Shown: piece after piece, positions 43,582-52,102 of the stretch | How the letters are laid out: each line of letters opens with the position of its first letter | Position numbering within the stretch: position 1 is the first letter of the stretch | From: Lachnospiraceae bacterium 3-1 | GTDB taxonomy: Bacteria; Bacillota; Clostridia; Lachnospirales; Lachnospiraceae | Direction of reading: 5' to 3' | Assembly (NCBI GenBank): GCA_000403255.2 | Contig: KE159591.1 | Location: forward strand, 363,331-427,330 | DNA length: 64,000 nt | Notes under the pieces: generated by a model | Told to the model about the DNA's origin: nothing | Database searches by the model: none | What the model saw: only the letters and a program-made list of their open reading frames with translations | Program-made: the position numbers and the translations under genes

Positions 43582-46023
43582 TTACTCCTGGTAATTGATT
43601 CGCTCCACCAAAGATTCCTTCCGCAGATTCCGACTCAGACAATAGGAGAGCAGCATCTGCATCAGAACAATCACTCCTGTCATTATCATGATTTCTGACA
43701 AGGGTACCTGATACTGATTCAGTCCATAGATTCCATGTTCCTTGGCATACCGAAAGATTACAAAGCCCAGTGGACACCCCACAACCAGTGACACTGCAAC
43801 TGTCCCAACAGAAAACAAAATTCCTTCTAGTTGGAGCATCCGATTGAGCTGATGATTGGTCATTCCCACAGCCTGTAGAATTCCAAGCTCTCTCTTTCTA
43901 GTCACAACCCCTATAATAATCGTACTCGCCATATTTAAAAAAGCAATCAGGCCAATGATTCCAATAAATGCATAGATACCCATCTGGATAATCCTTGTGG
44001 CAAATCTTACATTTTCCATAGCCTCCTCATAGGTTACCAGCTCCACATGCTGCCAGCCTGCAATCTGTTCCCGAATCACCGATTCCACATGTTCCCTCTC
44101 GGCTGGCTCACAATCTATCCACACAGATTCCGTCAGGTCTCCTCTTATGTTTAATTTCTTCCAGGTCTCTTCTGTGATAGCCCAGGTTGCAGGAGCATGA
44201 CCGAAAGCGCCCATAATTTTCGTCTCCAAAGGAATGCTCCTTTCGGTATCCTGAATTTCCATTCCAATTTTATTCCCCAAGGTATATCCATCCTCTTCAA
44301 AAAAATGAGAATATCCATAGATAATTCCGTCTGCTTCTGCTACCTGGTCATAATCCACCGTTCCCAGTACGCTTGACATACTATAACGTTCAAAATCCTG
44401 CCGATTTAGTACACATACAGAGCGAACTCTTTCATTCTTACCAGAACCAGTATTTTCTTTTACAGAAAATACATTTCTTGTATGAACCTTTATAACGCCT
44501 GGTATGGTTTTTAACTTCTCCTGAAATTCCTTTCCCAAAGGATTACTTTTCTGAATTTCATCCAGATTATTTTCTGGATATGCCTGATCTGTCAAAGAAT
44601 AATCAAGGGCTAACAGAAACTGTCCATATTCCACCTGCTCACGGGCTGCAAACTCATTGTCTATATTTCCTGCCAGATTTGCCAGTACTACAAACAACAC
44701 ACAGGAAAGCCCCATGGTCATTACGGTGGTAACCGTACGTTTTCTGTTTGCCCACAGGTTGGAGCATGTGAGACCAAAAACTGTCACTTTACCCTTCCTC
44801 TCCCGAACTGCATGATTTATTTTTGTATTCTCCTGATAACGGACTGCCTCCACTGGAGAAATTGCGGCCACCACCCTCATGGGCTTTCTCAGAGATAACC
44901 ATACCGTAAAAAAAGCACAGACTGCAGACACCAAAAGTACGGGCACAGAAACCACAGACACGGAAATCATTTCTACCTGTGTCATCCTCTCCGCATCACC
45001 CAGCATCAGCCATTCAAACAGCATAGCTGCTACCAGGGTCCCAACTGCCAGTCCCAGAGGAATTGCAACAGCAGCAAGTACCATCCCTTCACGGAAAATA
45101 AGTTTCTTTAGTTGCTTTTTGGTGGCTCCCAACGCTTTTATTTTTCCATATTCCTGAATCTTCTGTACAATTCCCACCTGAAAAATATTGTAAATAACTG
45201 CCACAGAGACGAGAATGACAATCAACCCAATTCCAATGCAGGTGATCAATGTTTCTGTTCCTGGATCATAAGCCCATATCAGATACATAGAATTCACGGA
45301 TATATTTTTTTCTTTGATTCCGCAAAGAGCGCCCAGCTCCTTTATTACCTCTTCTCCAATATCTGCGTTAATTTGCACAGACGGATTTAACTGAAAATTT
45401 ACATGATAGCTTTGCATTTCCTCTGGAAACAGGCTTTCATAAAAATCCTGGGACACATACCCTTGAAATGATTTCTGAAAATCGCTGGATTTGCTGGATG
45501 CCAGTATCCCACTGATCACAAATTCTTTTTCTGAAAATTTACTTGCCTGGTCGCTGCGGATGGACAAAACAACCGTTTCTCCAACCTTAGGATGCTCCAC
45601 CCCTGCTTTCGCAAAAAATTCCACAGGGGCTGCCAGATCATTTCCTGTTCCAGGCAATGTCCCCTCTGCAACGGAATCGGTCAGATTTGTGTTTTCGGCT
45701 CCTTGGGAATCGATCCAGGATAAGCTAAGCTTTGCTTCTTGGTTTTGTATCTCTGCCACAAATGCAGACCTTCCTATCTGTTCAAATTCACTGTGCCGCT
45801 TTATGGTTTCATACTGCTCTTTGGTAACATTCTGGAACACTCCACAATAATTGCCATGCATTTTTCCTACATTGATGCGGCTAAACTGCACCATCCCGTA
45901 CCCAAACTCTGCAATTACTGTTAGAAGCAGAGCGCTTAAGAAAACAGATATCATAATCAAAATACTTCTCGTACGGTTTCTCTTCCCATTGCTGACTGCT
46001 AAATTTGTTATCGTATCCTTCAT
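43582..46023 (-). CDS. FtsX-type ABC transporter permease (MacB-like core)
   Basis: 813 residues with two copies of the FtsX arrangement: a membrane helix near residue 25, an extracytoplasmic domain, three helices (about 260-390), a second extracytoplasmic domain and the last three helices near the C-terminus. This matches LolCE/MacB-type permeases that move substrates out or remodel the envelope rather than import. The start overlaps the ATPase stop by four bases (atga). The adjacent two-component genes upstream suggest an antimicrobial-peptide response, although the layout is not the single 10-helix BceB type. Confidence 0.9.
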   Translation of the reverse strand: MKDTITNLAVSNGKRNRTRSILIMISVFLSALLLTVIAEFGYGMVQFSRINVGKMHGNYCGVFQNVTKEQYETIKRHSEFEQIGRSAFVAEIQNQEAKLSLSWIDSQGAENTNLTDSVAEGTLPGTGNDLAAPVEFFAKAGVEHPKVGETVVLSIRSDQASKFSEKEFVISGILASSKSSDFQKSFQGYVSQDFYESLFPEEMQSYHVNFQLNPSVQINADIGEEVIKELGALCGIKEKNISVNSMYLIWAYDPGTETLITCIGIGLIVILVSVAVIYNIFQVGIVQKIQEYGKIKALGATKKQLKKLIFREGMVLAAVAIPLGLAVGTLVAAMLFEWLMLGDAERMTQVEMISVSVVSVPVLLVSAVCAFFTVWLSLRKPMRVVAAISPVEAVRYQENTKINHAVRERKGKVTVFGLTCSNLWANRKRTVTTVMTMGLSCVLFVVLANLAGNIDNEFAAREQVEYGQFLLALDYSLTDQAYPENNLDEIQKSNPLGKEFQEKLKTIPGVIKVHTRNVFSVKENTGSGKNERVRSVCVLNRQDFERYSMSSVLGTVDYDQVAEADGIIYGYSHFFEEDGYTLGNKIGMEIQDTERSIPLETKIMGAFGHAPATWAITEETWKKLNIRGDLTESVWIDCEPAEREHVESVIREQIAGWQHVELVTYEEAMENVRFATRIIQMGIYAFIGIIGLIAFLNMASTIIIGVVTRKRELGILQAVGMTNHQLNRMLQLEGILFSVGTVAVSLVVGCPLGFVIFRYAKEHGIYGLNQYQVPLSEIMIMTGVIVLMQMLLSYCLSRNLRKESLVERINYQE

Positions 46024-46694
46024 CCCTGCTCTACCACCTTTCCATCTTCAATGACCAGTATCCGGTTTGCAATCTGAGCAATGTCCTCATCATGGGTAAT
46101 CATTACCACTGTTTGCCCATATTTTTGCGATGAAGTTTTCAATAATGTTACCACTTCATCACTAGTCCTGGAATCCAGATTTCCCGTTGGTTCATCCGCC
46201 AGAATAATATCCGGCCTGGAGGCCAATGCTCTTGCAATAGCTACACGCTGCTGCTGTCCGCCGGAAAGGGTGTTTGGTAAATTGTATATTTTATCTGTAA
46301 TTCCCAATGTATTTATAATATCCCTCACAAATACTTCATCTGCCTCTTTTCCATCCAGCCCAAGAGGCAGCGCAATATTTTCCCACACATTGATACTGGA
46401 TACCAGATTAAAAGCCTGGAACACAAATCCGATTTTCCTTCTGCGAAATATGGCAAGCTCCTCCTCTTTCATGGAGAAAATATCCTTTTCTTTCACCCAT
46501 ACCTTTCCGTTGGTGGGATAATCCAAGCCTCCCAGCAGATGCAAAAGGGTGCTCTTTCCAGAACCAGACTTTCCTACGATGGCGGTAAATTCTCCTTTCT
46601 TGATGGCAAGATTTGCGCTTCGCACTGCCCGCACCTGATTTTCTCCTTTTCCATAGTATTTACATAAATTTTCTGTTTTTAAAATTGTTTCCAT
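46020..46694 (-). CDS. ABC transporter ATPase of the FtsX-type system
   Basis: 224 residues, LolD/MacB-type. Walker [10 protein letters not shown], signature [17 protein letters not shown], Walker [13 protein letters not shown] and the H-loop MITHDEDIA are all present. ADEPTGNLD is typical of this class. It is translationally coupled to the permease. It starts 86 bp downstream of the kinase terminator, so it may be transcribed separately from the kinase-regulator pair. Confidence 0.93.
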   Translation of the reverse strand: METILKTENLCKYYGKGENQVRAVRSANLAIKKGEFTAIVGKSGSGKSTLLHLLGGLDYPTNGKVWVKEKDIFSMKEEELAIFRRRKIGFVFQAFNLVSSINVWENIALPLGLDGKEADEVFVRDIINTLGITDKIYNLPNTLSGGQQQRVAIARALASRPDIILADEPTGNLDSRTSDEVVTLLKTSSQKYGQTVVMITHDEDIAQIANRILVIEDGKVVEQG

Positions 46695-46779
46695 TCAAAG
46701 ATCCTCCCTGTAAAATAATAATTCGATTTGGTCTGTCGTTTCTGTTTATCATACCCCTCTTTTCTTTCACTTTACTTTC

Positions 46780-46812
46780 AAAAAAGAAAAAGAAGCCTTA
46801 CAGTTTTGTAAG
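46780..46812 (-). terminator. Intrinsic terminator overlapping the kinase stop codon
   Basis: Stem cttacaaaactgtaag on the minus strand contains the TAA stop of the histidine kinase, and a T-rich tract (ttctttttcttttttg) follows. It separates the kinase from the ABC genes. Confidence 0.8.
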
Positions 46813-48060
46813 ACTCCTACTCCCATAGGGAAGCTGCACCACAAAAGTACTCCCCTGCTCCCCACCATGACATCGGGAAGAAACTGTTACGCTTCCTCCA
46901 TGTTCTCCCAGAATTTCACGGGTCAGATACAATCCCACCCCAGAGCCTTGGGTCTGGGCCACCTCCTTAGAGGTCCCCCGGTAGAAGCGTTTAAATATCT
47001 TGTGGTACTCTCCTTTTGGAATTCCTATGCCCTGATCCTGAATTTCAATCCGCAAAAAACCAATGCACTTTATCATCCGAATGGAAACTACGGTATAGCT
47101 TTGGCTATACTTTATGGCATTTTCCAGTATATTGATCAATGCTTCACAGACCCATTTCACATCATGCAAAATTTCCAGACTGCCAAAATCCTCCTCTTCC
47201 TGGAATTCTATGGAAATATGCTTCTCTTCAGCCTTTAAATATACCCGGTTTATGGCAGCTATCAATGTTTCCAAGATATCCGCAGGCTCTTTTTTTATCT
47301 GTATCATTCCTGTTTCCATTCGTGAAATATTTACCAGCGCACTCGTCATGGCCTCTAAGCCCTGTAACTGACGCCGACATTGTTCTCGAAATTCTGCCTG
47401 TTCCTCCTCACTCAAATCTTCCTGCATAAGAATTTCTAAACAGGTCTTCAGTCCTGCTACCGGAGTTTTTAGTTGATGGGAAATGTCTGTAACCAATGAC
47501 TTCGTTGTTTCCTTTTCCGCCGCCAGCCTTTCCCCATCTAAGACCAGCATTTCACCAAGTAATTCCAACTGCTCATAAATGCGGTTCATCCTTATATCAT
47601 TACCCTGGTACTCTTCTCTTGCATCTAATTCATACATTCGTTTTCGAAACTGGCCTAAGATTTTTTCCAGATTTTTCAGCTCCTGCCTTTTCTTTTCCAC
47701 TAATCTTTTGCTGGAACTAATGACAGCCGTAAGATACAGCATAAACATGACAAAAGATAAGCACAAAATAATGCCTATCTCTTTCCTTAACTCTAAATTG
47801 TACCTATTGGACCCAGACTTTAAATATCCATAGGATTCCAATACTTTTTGCCCATCTTTTTTGTCAAAGTTTTCCTTCCCTTTCAGGAGTCTGACTGCTA
47901 GATCCAGATTTTCTTCACCCTGTTCCTGGGTGAAAGCAGAAAGGATTTGTATTTTTTCCTTATAACTGCGCACCTGCATGTGGATGAGAAGGCCGTCTGC
48001 CAGAGCAAAAACCAAAAAGCCTGCCATCATAAAATAGAGAATTGTTCTGTTTTTCTTCAT
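46798..48060 (-). CDS. Sensor histidine kinase
   Basis: 420 residues from MKKNRTILYFM, preceded by GAGGAACG. Two membrane helices (about residues 7-28 and 100-122) bound an extracytoplasmic sensor loop of about 70 residues with no familiar domain. The HisKA His is in TDISHQLKTPVAG; the ATPase region has N box NILENAIKYSQ and G boxes DQGIGIPKGE and GSGVGLYL. It is paired with the OmpR-type regulator just upstream. It possibly controls the adjacent FtsX-type ABC genes (inference from order). Confidence 0.93.
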   Translation of the reverse strand: MKKNRTILYFMMAGFLVFALADGLLIHMQVRSYKEKIQILSAFTQEQGEENLDLAVRLLKGKENFDKKDGQKVLESYGYLKSGSNRYNLELRKEIGIILCLSFVMFMLYLTAVISSSKRLVEKKRQELKNLEKILGQFRKRMYELDAREEYQGNDIRMNRIYEQLELLGEMLVLDGERLAAEKETTKSLVTDISHQLKTPVAGLKTCLEILMQEDLSEEEQAEFREQCRRQLQGLEAMTSALVNISRMETGMIQIKKEPADILETLIAAINRVYLKAEEKHISIEFQEEEDFGSLEILHDVKWVCEALINILENAIKYSQSYTVVSIRMIKCIGFLRIEIQDQGIGIPKGEYHKIFKRFYRGTSKEVAQTQGSGVGLYLTREILGEHGGSVTVSSRCHGGEQGSTFVVQLPYGSRSLTKL

Positions 48061-48110
48061 CGTTCCTCTTTCTGTTGGATCATGATATCTGATTGCATTT
48101 TTTGTATCTC

Positions 48111-48800
48111 TCACAGACTCCGACACTCCTTATTCCACAGATACCCGATACCTCTCACATTTTTAATATATTCCGGTTTCGAGCTGTCAGGCTCTATTTT
48201 CTCCCGAAGCCGCCGAATATTCACTGCAATGGTATTCTCATCTACAAAATCCCCTTCCAGATCAAAAAGCTGCTCCAACAACTGCTTTTTGGACAATATT
48301 TGCTTGGGATGCTCCATAAAAATCTGCAGCATTTTCCATTCATTTTTCGTCAAAGATACCTCCTCCCCTGCCACAAGCGCCCGCATCTCTTTCACATAAA
48401 AACAGAGATTCCCAGACTCCAGCCGCTTCTGACCAGAGTTTTTCTGTTTTCGAAAATACGCAGACACCTTAAGCATGAGAACCGACAGGCTGAAAGGCTT
48501 CGTAATATAATCATCCCCACCAGCTTCATATCCCATGACCTGATCCATTTCCTGATCCAATGCAGTGAGAAAAATAATATGCATGCTGCTCTCCCCACGA
48601 ATCCTACGCACCAAATCCATTCCATTTCCATCTGGCAAAGTCACATCACAAATCATCAATTGAAATTCCTTCTGGTGAAAAATCTCCTCCGCCTCCGCCA
48701 CAGTACGGCAGGCATCCACAGAATATCCCTCTTTTTCCAATTGAAAAGCAACGCCCCTACGAATACTCTCGTCATCCTCCAGCAATAATACCCGTTCCAT
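48111..48800 (-). CDS. OmpR-family response regulator
   Basis: 229 residues. The receiver begins ERVLLLEDDESIRRGVAF, with phospho-acceptor Asp in LMICDVTLPDGNGMD, and conserved Lys in ITKPFSLSVL. The C-terminal winged helix has NEWKMLQIFMEHPKQILSKK and DENTIAVNIRRLREKI. I start at MERVLLLEDD (48800), nine bases from AGAAGG. The start overlaps the 3' end of the Gx transporter gene, so regulator and kinase belong to the same run of genes as apbE. Confidence 0.93.
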   Translation of the reverse strand: MERVLLLEDDESIRRGVAFQLEKEGYSVDACRTVAEAEEIFHQKEFQLMICDVTLPDGNGMDLVRRIRGESSMHIIFLTALDQEMDQVMGYEAGGDDYITKPFSLSVLMLKVSAYFRKQKNSGQKRLESGNLCFYVKEMRALVAGEEVSLTKNEWKMLQIFMEHPKQILSKKQLLEQLFDLEGDFVDENTIAVNIRRLREKIEPDSSKPEYIKNVRGIGYLWNKECRSL

Positions 48801-48805
48801 ATCCA

Positions 48806-49303
48806 TCATCCTTCTTTTATCAGTCTTTCCAGCCGTTTGATTAAAATAGCAGCCAGAATTCCAATCAAGGTCCCTGCAATGGTTCCTGATATCATCAGCA
48901 TGGGTAAATAATAAAAAAGCCTTTCATTTTCCACCACAAGAGCAGCAACCAGAATCTGGCCTGTATTGTGGAATACACCACCAAGAACGCTAACTCCTGT
49001 CACTGAAAAAATCTTTATTTTCTGAGCTAATATCATCACCAACAGACTGAGAATCCCTCCCGCCAAACTGTATAGCATACTGGAAGGATTTCCAAAGGTA
49101 AAGCCTGTCAGTATAATTCGTATCAGTGACAAAGTGCAGGCTTCCTTGCTTCCCATGGTATACAAGGCAACGATTGCCACCAAATTTGCCAGTCCCAATT
49201 TAATGCCCGGAATGCCAAAATTAATCGGAACTAACGATTCCAGGTAAGAAAACACAAAAGCCAGGGCTACCATCATTCCCATATATGCTGCTTTCTTTGC
49301 CAT
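48806..49303 (-). CDS. Gx transporter family protein (heptaprenyl diphosphate synthase component I-like)
   Basis: 165 residues, five to six hydrophobic helices, opening MAKKAAYMGMMVALAFVFSY and the conserved FGIPGIKLGLANLVAI block. The family (annotated either as heptaprenyl diphosphate synthase component I or Gx transporter) resembles ECF-type substrate-specific membrane proteins and is often next to ApbE and NusG-II proteins. AAGGAGG precedes the chosen ATG. It lies 10 bp after the NusG-II gene and overlaps the response regulator start. Confidence 0.85.
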   Translation of the reverse strand: MAKKAAYMGMMVALAFVFSYLESLVPINFGIPGIKLGLANLVAIVALYTMGSKEACTLSLIRIILTGFTFGNPSSMLYSLAGGILSLLVMILAQKIKIFSVTGVSVLGGVFHNTGQILVAALVVENERLFYYLPMLMISGTIAGTLIGILAAILIKRLERLIKEG

Positions 49304-49313
49304 AATTTCCTCC

Positions 49314-49688
49314 TTAATGGGTGGCGCCATCAATCTTTGCTTCCTCACCATTTTCAATCTCTACCACAACCTTATGAGGCAAACATACCAGACTTTCCCC
49401 CTGGTTCTTCACTGGCCGATGGTCCACGCAAACCTTATCCGGGCAGGAAGCCTCTGTGATATCTGCCTGTCCATCTTTGATTTCCAGCAAATTATAATTC
49501 CCATCCTCCAAAGATACTCGAACAGAAGTATCCTGGTTCAAGGGATATCGCTCTTGCTCTTCTCCGTCCACATATACAACGGCCTCAGCCTCCTTGGTAT
49601 TTTTCTCAGAATACCAGGAAATCCCTCCAAAAGCGGCCAGAGCCAGAATCAAAATCACACCAATCAAAATCACATCATTTTTCTTCAT
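49314..49688 (-). CDS. NusG domain II-containing exported protein
   Basis: 124 residues: an N-terminal membrane anchor (DVILIGVILILALAAFGG) and a small beta domain of the NusG-II type with CPDKVCVDHRPV and SLVCLPHKVVVEI, three Cys in conserved places. I start at MKKNDVILIG, which overlaps apbE by 14 bp. The function is unestablished; the family co-occurs with ApbE flavin transferases and Gx proteins in Clostridia, suggesting a role in extracytoplasmic redox or flavin handling. Confidence 0.87.
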   Translation of the reverse strand: MKKNDVILIGVILILALAAFGGISWYSEKNTKEAEAVVYVDGEEQERYPLNQDTSVRVSLEDGNYNLLEIKDGQADITEASCPDKVCVDHRPVKNQGESLVCLPHKVVVEIENGEEAKIDGATH

Positions 49689-50727
49689 TGAATTCAAATC
49701 CACTGGTCCAGTGAATTCCTCCATCTTCCATAATCCACAAGGCTTCCACTTCTGGCAGAGATTCCACAAGCTCCATCCCTTCCTCAAATTCCATATTGAA
49801 CAGAGAGGTAGAAAGAGCGTCTGCTATGCCAGAATCTTCTGTAAGAACCGATACAGAAGGAAAATGCTCTGGGGGCATTCCAGTATCAGGGTGAATAATG
49901 TGGCAGTAACGTTTGCCATCCACCTCATAAAAGCGTTGATAATCTCCACTGGTTACTATGGATTTCCCAGAAATTTCTACGGTTCCCACATAACCTTTCC
50001 CACTTTCCAAATCGGGATTTTCAATCCCCACCCGCCACGGAGCGCCATCTGGCTTGTCTCCCACGGCGCACACATTACCGCCTACGCTAAACAGCATATG
50101 TTCCATGCCGGATTCCCTGGCATACTCCGAAAGACGCTGTACTGCATATCCTTTCCCAATACTTCCCACATCCAATGACATTTCTTCATCTTCCAGAAAT
50201 ACAGTGGAATTTTCCTCATCAATCACCAGCTTGGAAATATCCGTATGTTGACGGCGTTCATCCAACAGCTCTTGGGGCGGCAGCTGGGCATGTTCTGGCT
50301 GGGCTATCCCCTGTTCCCGGTATTCGTGCCAAACAGACAGTACGCTTCCATATACAATATTCAATCTTCCTTGTGTCTTTTCATACATGTCCCTTCCAAA
50401 CTTTAGCAAGTTTATTAATTCCTCATTTACTTTTATTGGTTCTTTTCCAGCGGCATCGTTGATGGTCTTAATATTATGGATTCCTTCATAGGTGTGGTAA
50501 ATATCAAAAAGTTCATGATATTCACGCAATTTTTCTTGCAGCCTTTTTGCCTGCATTTCAAAATCCTCCTGGCTCTTGGCATATCCAGTAATCACTGTTA
50601 CTGTATCAAAACTGTCAAAAAAACTTGCTTCGTACCGTTTCTGCTCTCCACTCTTCTGTACCATGGCAATTCCCACAAGCAAAGCTGTCACCAACAGCAG
50701 AATTCCCACACGATATATTCTCTTCAT
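49675..50727 (-). CDS. apbE: FAD:protein FMN transferase ApbE
   Basis: Attaches FMN covalently to Thr/Ser in extracytoplasmic flavoproteins. 350 residues; the N-terminal hydrophobic segment (VGILLLVTALLVGIAMV) lacks a lipobox Cys, so it is anchored by a helix. Family marks: DVGSIGKGYAVQRLSEYA, FSVGGNVCAVGDKPDG, IVTSGDYQRFYEVDGKRYCHI and HPDTGMPP. I start at MKRIYRV with AAAAGGTGA upstream. I see no FMN-bind acceptor domain in this window, so the target is elsewhere. Confidence 0.94.
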   Translation of the reverse strand: MKRIYRVGILLLVTALLVGIAMVQKSGEQKRYEASFFDSFDTVTVITGYAKSQEDFEMQAKRLQEKLREYHELFDIYHTYEGIHNIKTINDAAGKEPIKVNEELINLLKFGRDMYEKTQGRLNIVYGSVLSVWHEYREQGIAQPEHAQLPPQELLDERRQHTDISKLVIDEENSTVFLEDEEMSLDVGSIGKGYAVQRLSEYARESGMEHMLFSVGGNVCAVGDKPDGAPWRVGIENPDLESGKGYVGTVEISGKSIVTSGDYQRFYEVDGKRYCHIIHPDTGMPPEHFPSVSVLTEDSGIADALSTSLFNMEFEEGMELVESLPEVEALWIMEDGGIHWTSGFEFNEEK

Positions 50728-50750
50728 ACTTGTCACCTTTTTAGCAATAT

Positions 50751-50795
50751 GCTCCCTTCCAGCCTGACAATCTTTCTGCCTGGCCAAAAGGGAGC
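50751..50795 (-). promoter_or_regulatory. Hairpin in the apbE leader / prsA 3' flank
   Basis: Arms gctcccttccagcc and ggccaaaagggagc pair over the outer eight and several inner bases. It lies between the prsA stop and the apbE ribosome site. On the minus strand no T tract follows, so it is more likely an mRNA-processing or leader hairpin than an intrinsic terminator. Confidence 0.45.
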
Positions 50796-50814
50796 GTTTT
50801 CTCTTTTCTATCTC

Positions 50815-51942
50815 TTATTCTTTTGTATTTTCCTCTGTATCCTGCTGGGTGTCTGCATCCTCTTGTGTATCTTCCTTAGGCTCTGCGTCTTTCTCTTCCT
50901 GATTCTGTGTATCCTCTGATTCACTCTCTGGAGCCTCCTCCTGCTTCATCACAAACAGATCATCAAATTTTACCTTTGCCCATTCCTTATCATTCAGTTC
51001 GAACTTCACGCCCTCTTTATATTTATCGCACACTTCCGTGTAATGGTCGTTCTTTCGCTCTGTAACAATCTCGTCTTTTCTTCTCTCAGTTTCTTCCTCA
51101 TCAAAGGTACTGTCCATACGAACCACATAGAAGGCATCTTCACCTGTGATAACGCCGCTGAGCTCTCCCTCCTTCAATTTGTCTGCTGCCTCTATCAATG
51201 CCGCATCCAAGGATTCCTCATCTTTTCCATAAGAGGCTTCGGAAACAGTATAGCCTGCGGTCTCCGCTGCTGCTTTCATATCTTCTTTGGCAGAAGCTGC
51301 AAATGTCTCCACTTCCTTCTTTAAGGCTTCTTTTTCCTCTTCAGTATATTCTTTGGACTTGCCCTCTTCGTCTGTGGTGGAAGTATTCCCTACTTTTACA
51401 TAGCTGATGGTCTTTTGAGCCGCTTCCTCATCTGAGACTTTCGTATCCACCTCTTCATTCATTGCTTTTCGCATTTTATTCTGGATGGTGTTCAACCGAA
51501 GCATTTCTTCCACGTATTCCTGAGAAGCGCCCATTTGCTTAATGGCCTTCTCGCTGTTATCCGCCATAAACTTCTCTGCCGCTTCCTTGATCTTTGCCTG
51601 TTCCTCTTTTGTGATTTCCACCTTGTAATCTTCCATGTGAGCTTCGAGCAGATACAAAATCTCAATATTCTCTACCACATTCTTCTTCACAGAAGTTTCC
51701 GTATCTGTTCCTTCCCCAAACAAATCCTGAGACCAAAATCCTGTTCCGAACATACCTGAAAACTGCCCGTCATAAATAGCCTGCTGATACCTGGCCATAA
51801 AATTCATAAATCCAAGAGATATCTCTTCCCCATCTAAAGTTGCTCCTGCTTTCTTTCTATCTATCGAACTACCGCATCCTGACAAAACAGAGATTCCCAT
51901 TACTGCCGCCAGTAACAAAGGGATTATTTTCTTTCCTTTCAT
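50815..51942 (-). CDS. PrsA-like peptidyl-prolyl isomerase lipoprotein
   Basis: 375-residue exported chaperone: lipoprotein signal (LAAVMGISVLSGC), a SurA-like N-terminal helical region, a central foldase core with a weak parvulin pattern (about residues 165-290, e.g. LKEGELSGVITGEDAFYVVRM) and a long, strongly acidic low-complexity tail (ESESEDTQNQEEKDAEPKED). Parvulin catalytic His residues are not obvious, so it may act mainly as a chaperone. Placement beside mfd is usual in Clostridia. A consensus promoter lies upstream. Confidence 0.88.
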   Translation of the reverse strand: MKGKKIIPLLLAAVMGISVLSGCGSSIDRKKAGATLDGEEISLGFMNFMARYQQAIYDGQFSGMFGTGFWSQDLFGEGTDTETSVKKNVVENIEILYLLEAHMEDYKVEITKEEQAKIKEAAEKFMADNSEKAIKQMGASQEYVEEMLRLNTIQNKMRKAMNEEVDTKVSDEEAAQKTISYVKVGNTSTTDEEGKSKEYTEEEKEALKKEVETFAASAKEDMKAAAETAGYTVSEASYGKDEESLDAALIEAADKLKEGELSGVITGEDAFYVVRMDSTFDEEETERRKDEIVTERKNDHYTEVCDKYKEGVKFELNDKEWAKVKFDDLFVMKQEEAPESESEDTQNQEEKDAEPKEDTQEDADTQQDTEENTKE

Positions 51943-52042
51943 AACATCCTCCTGTGTATTCTTTTTCTCTAGAGCGGGAATGAGTACTCAAACACGTTCT
52001 AATATCTGCCTGTCATCCAACAAGAACAGGCGCACTGTTGAT

Positions 52043-52071
52043 ATTATAATTCTTTTTTCCATTGGTAGCAA
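52043..52071 (-). promoter_or_regulatory. SigA promoter of the prsA-like gene
   Basis: TTGCTA and TATAAT with a 17-bp spacer on the minus strand, about 100 bp before the start codon. A small hairpin (gcctgttc...gacaggc, 52008-52033) would be at the very 5' end of this mRNA. Confidence 0.78.
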
Positions 52072-52102
52072 CTGTTTTCACAATATTTTCATAGCTGAAC
52101 CG

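Noticed and set aside
50751..50795. Intrinsic terminator after the prsA-like gene
   Set aside because: The T tract is on the wrong side for minus-strand transcription; listed only as a hairpin.
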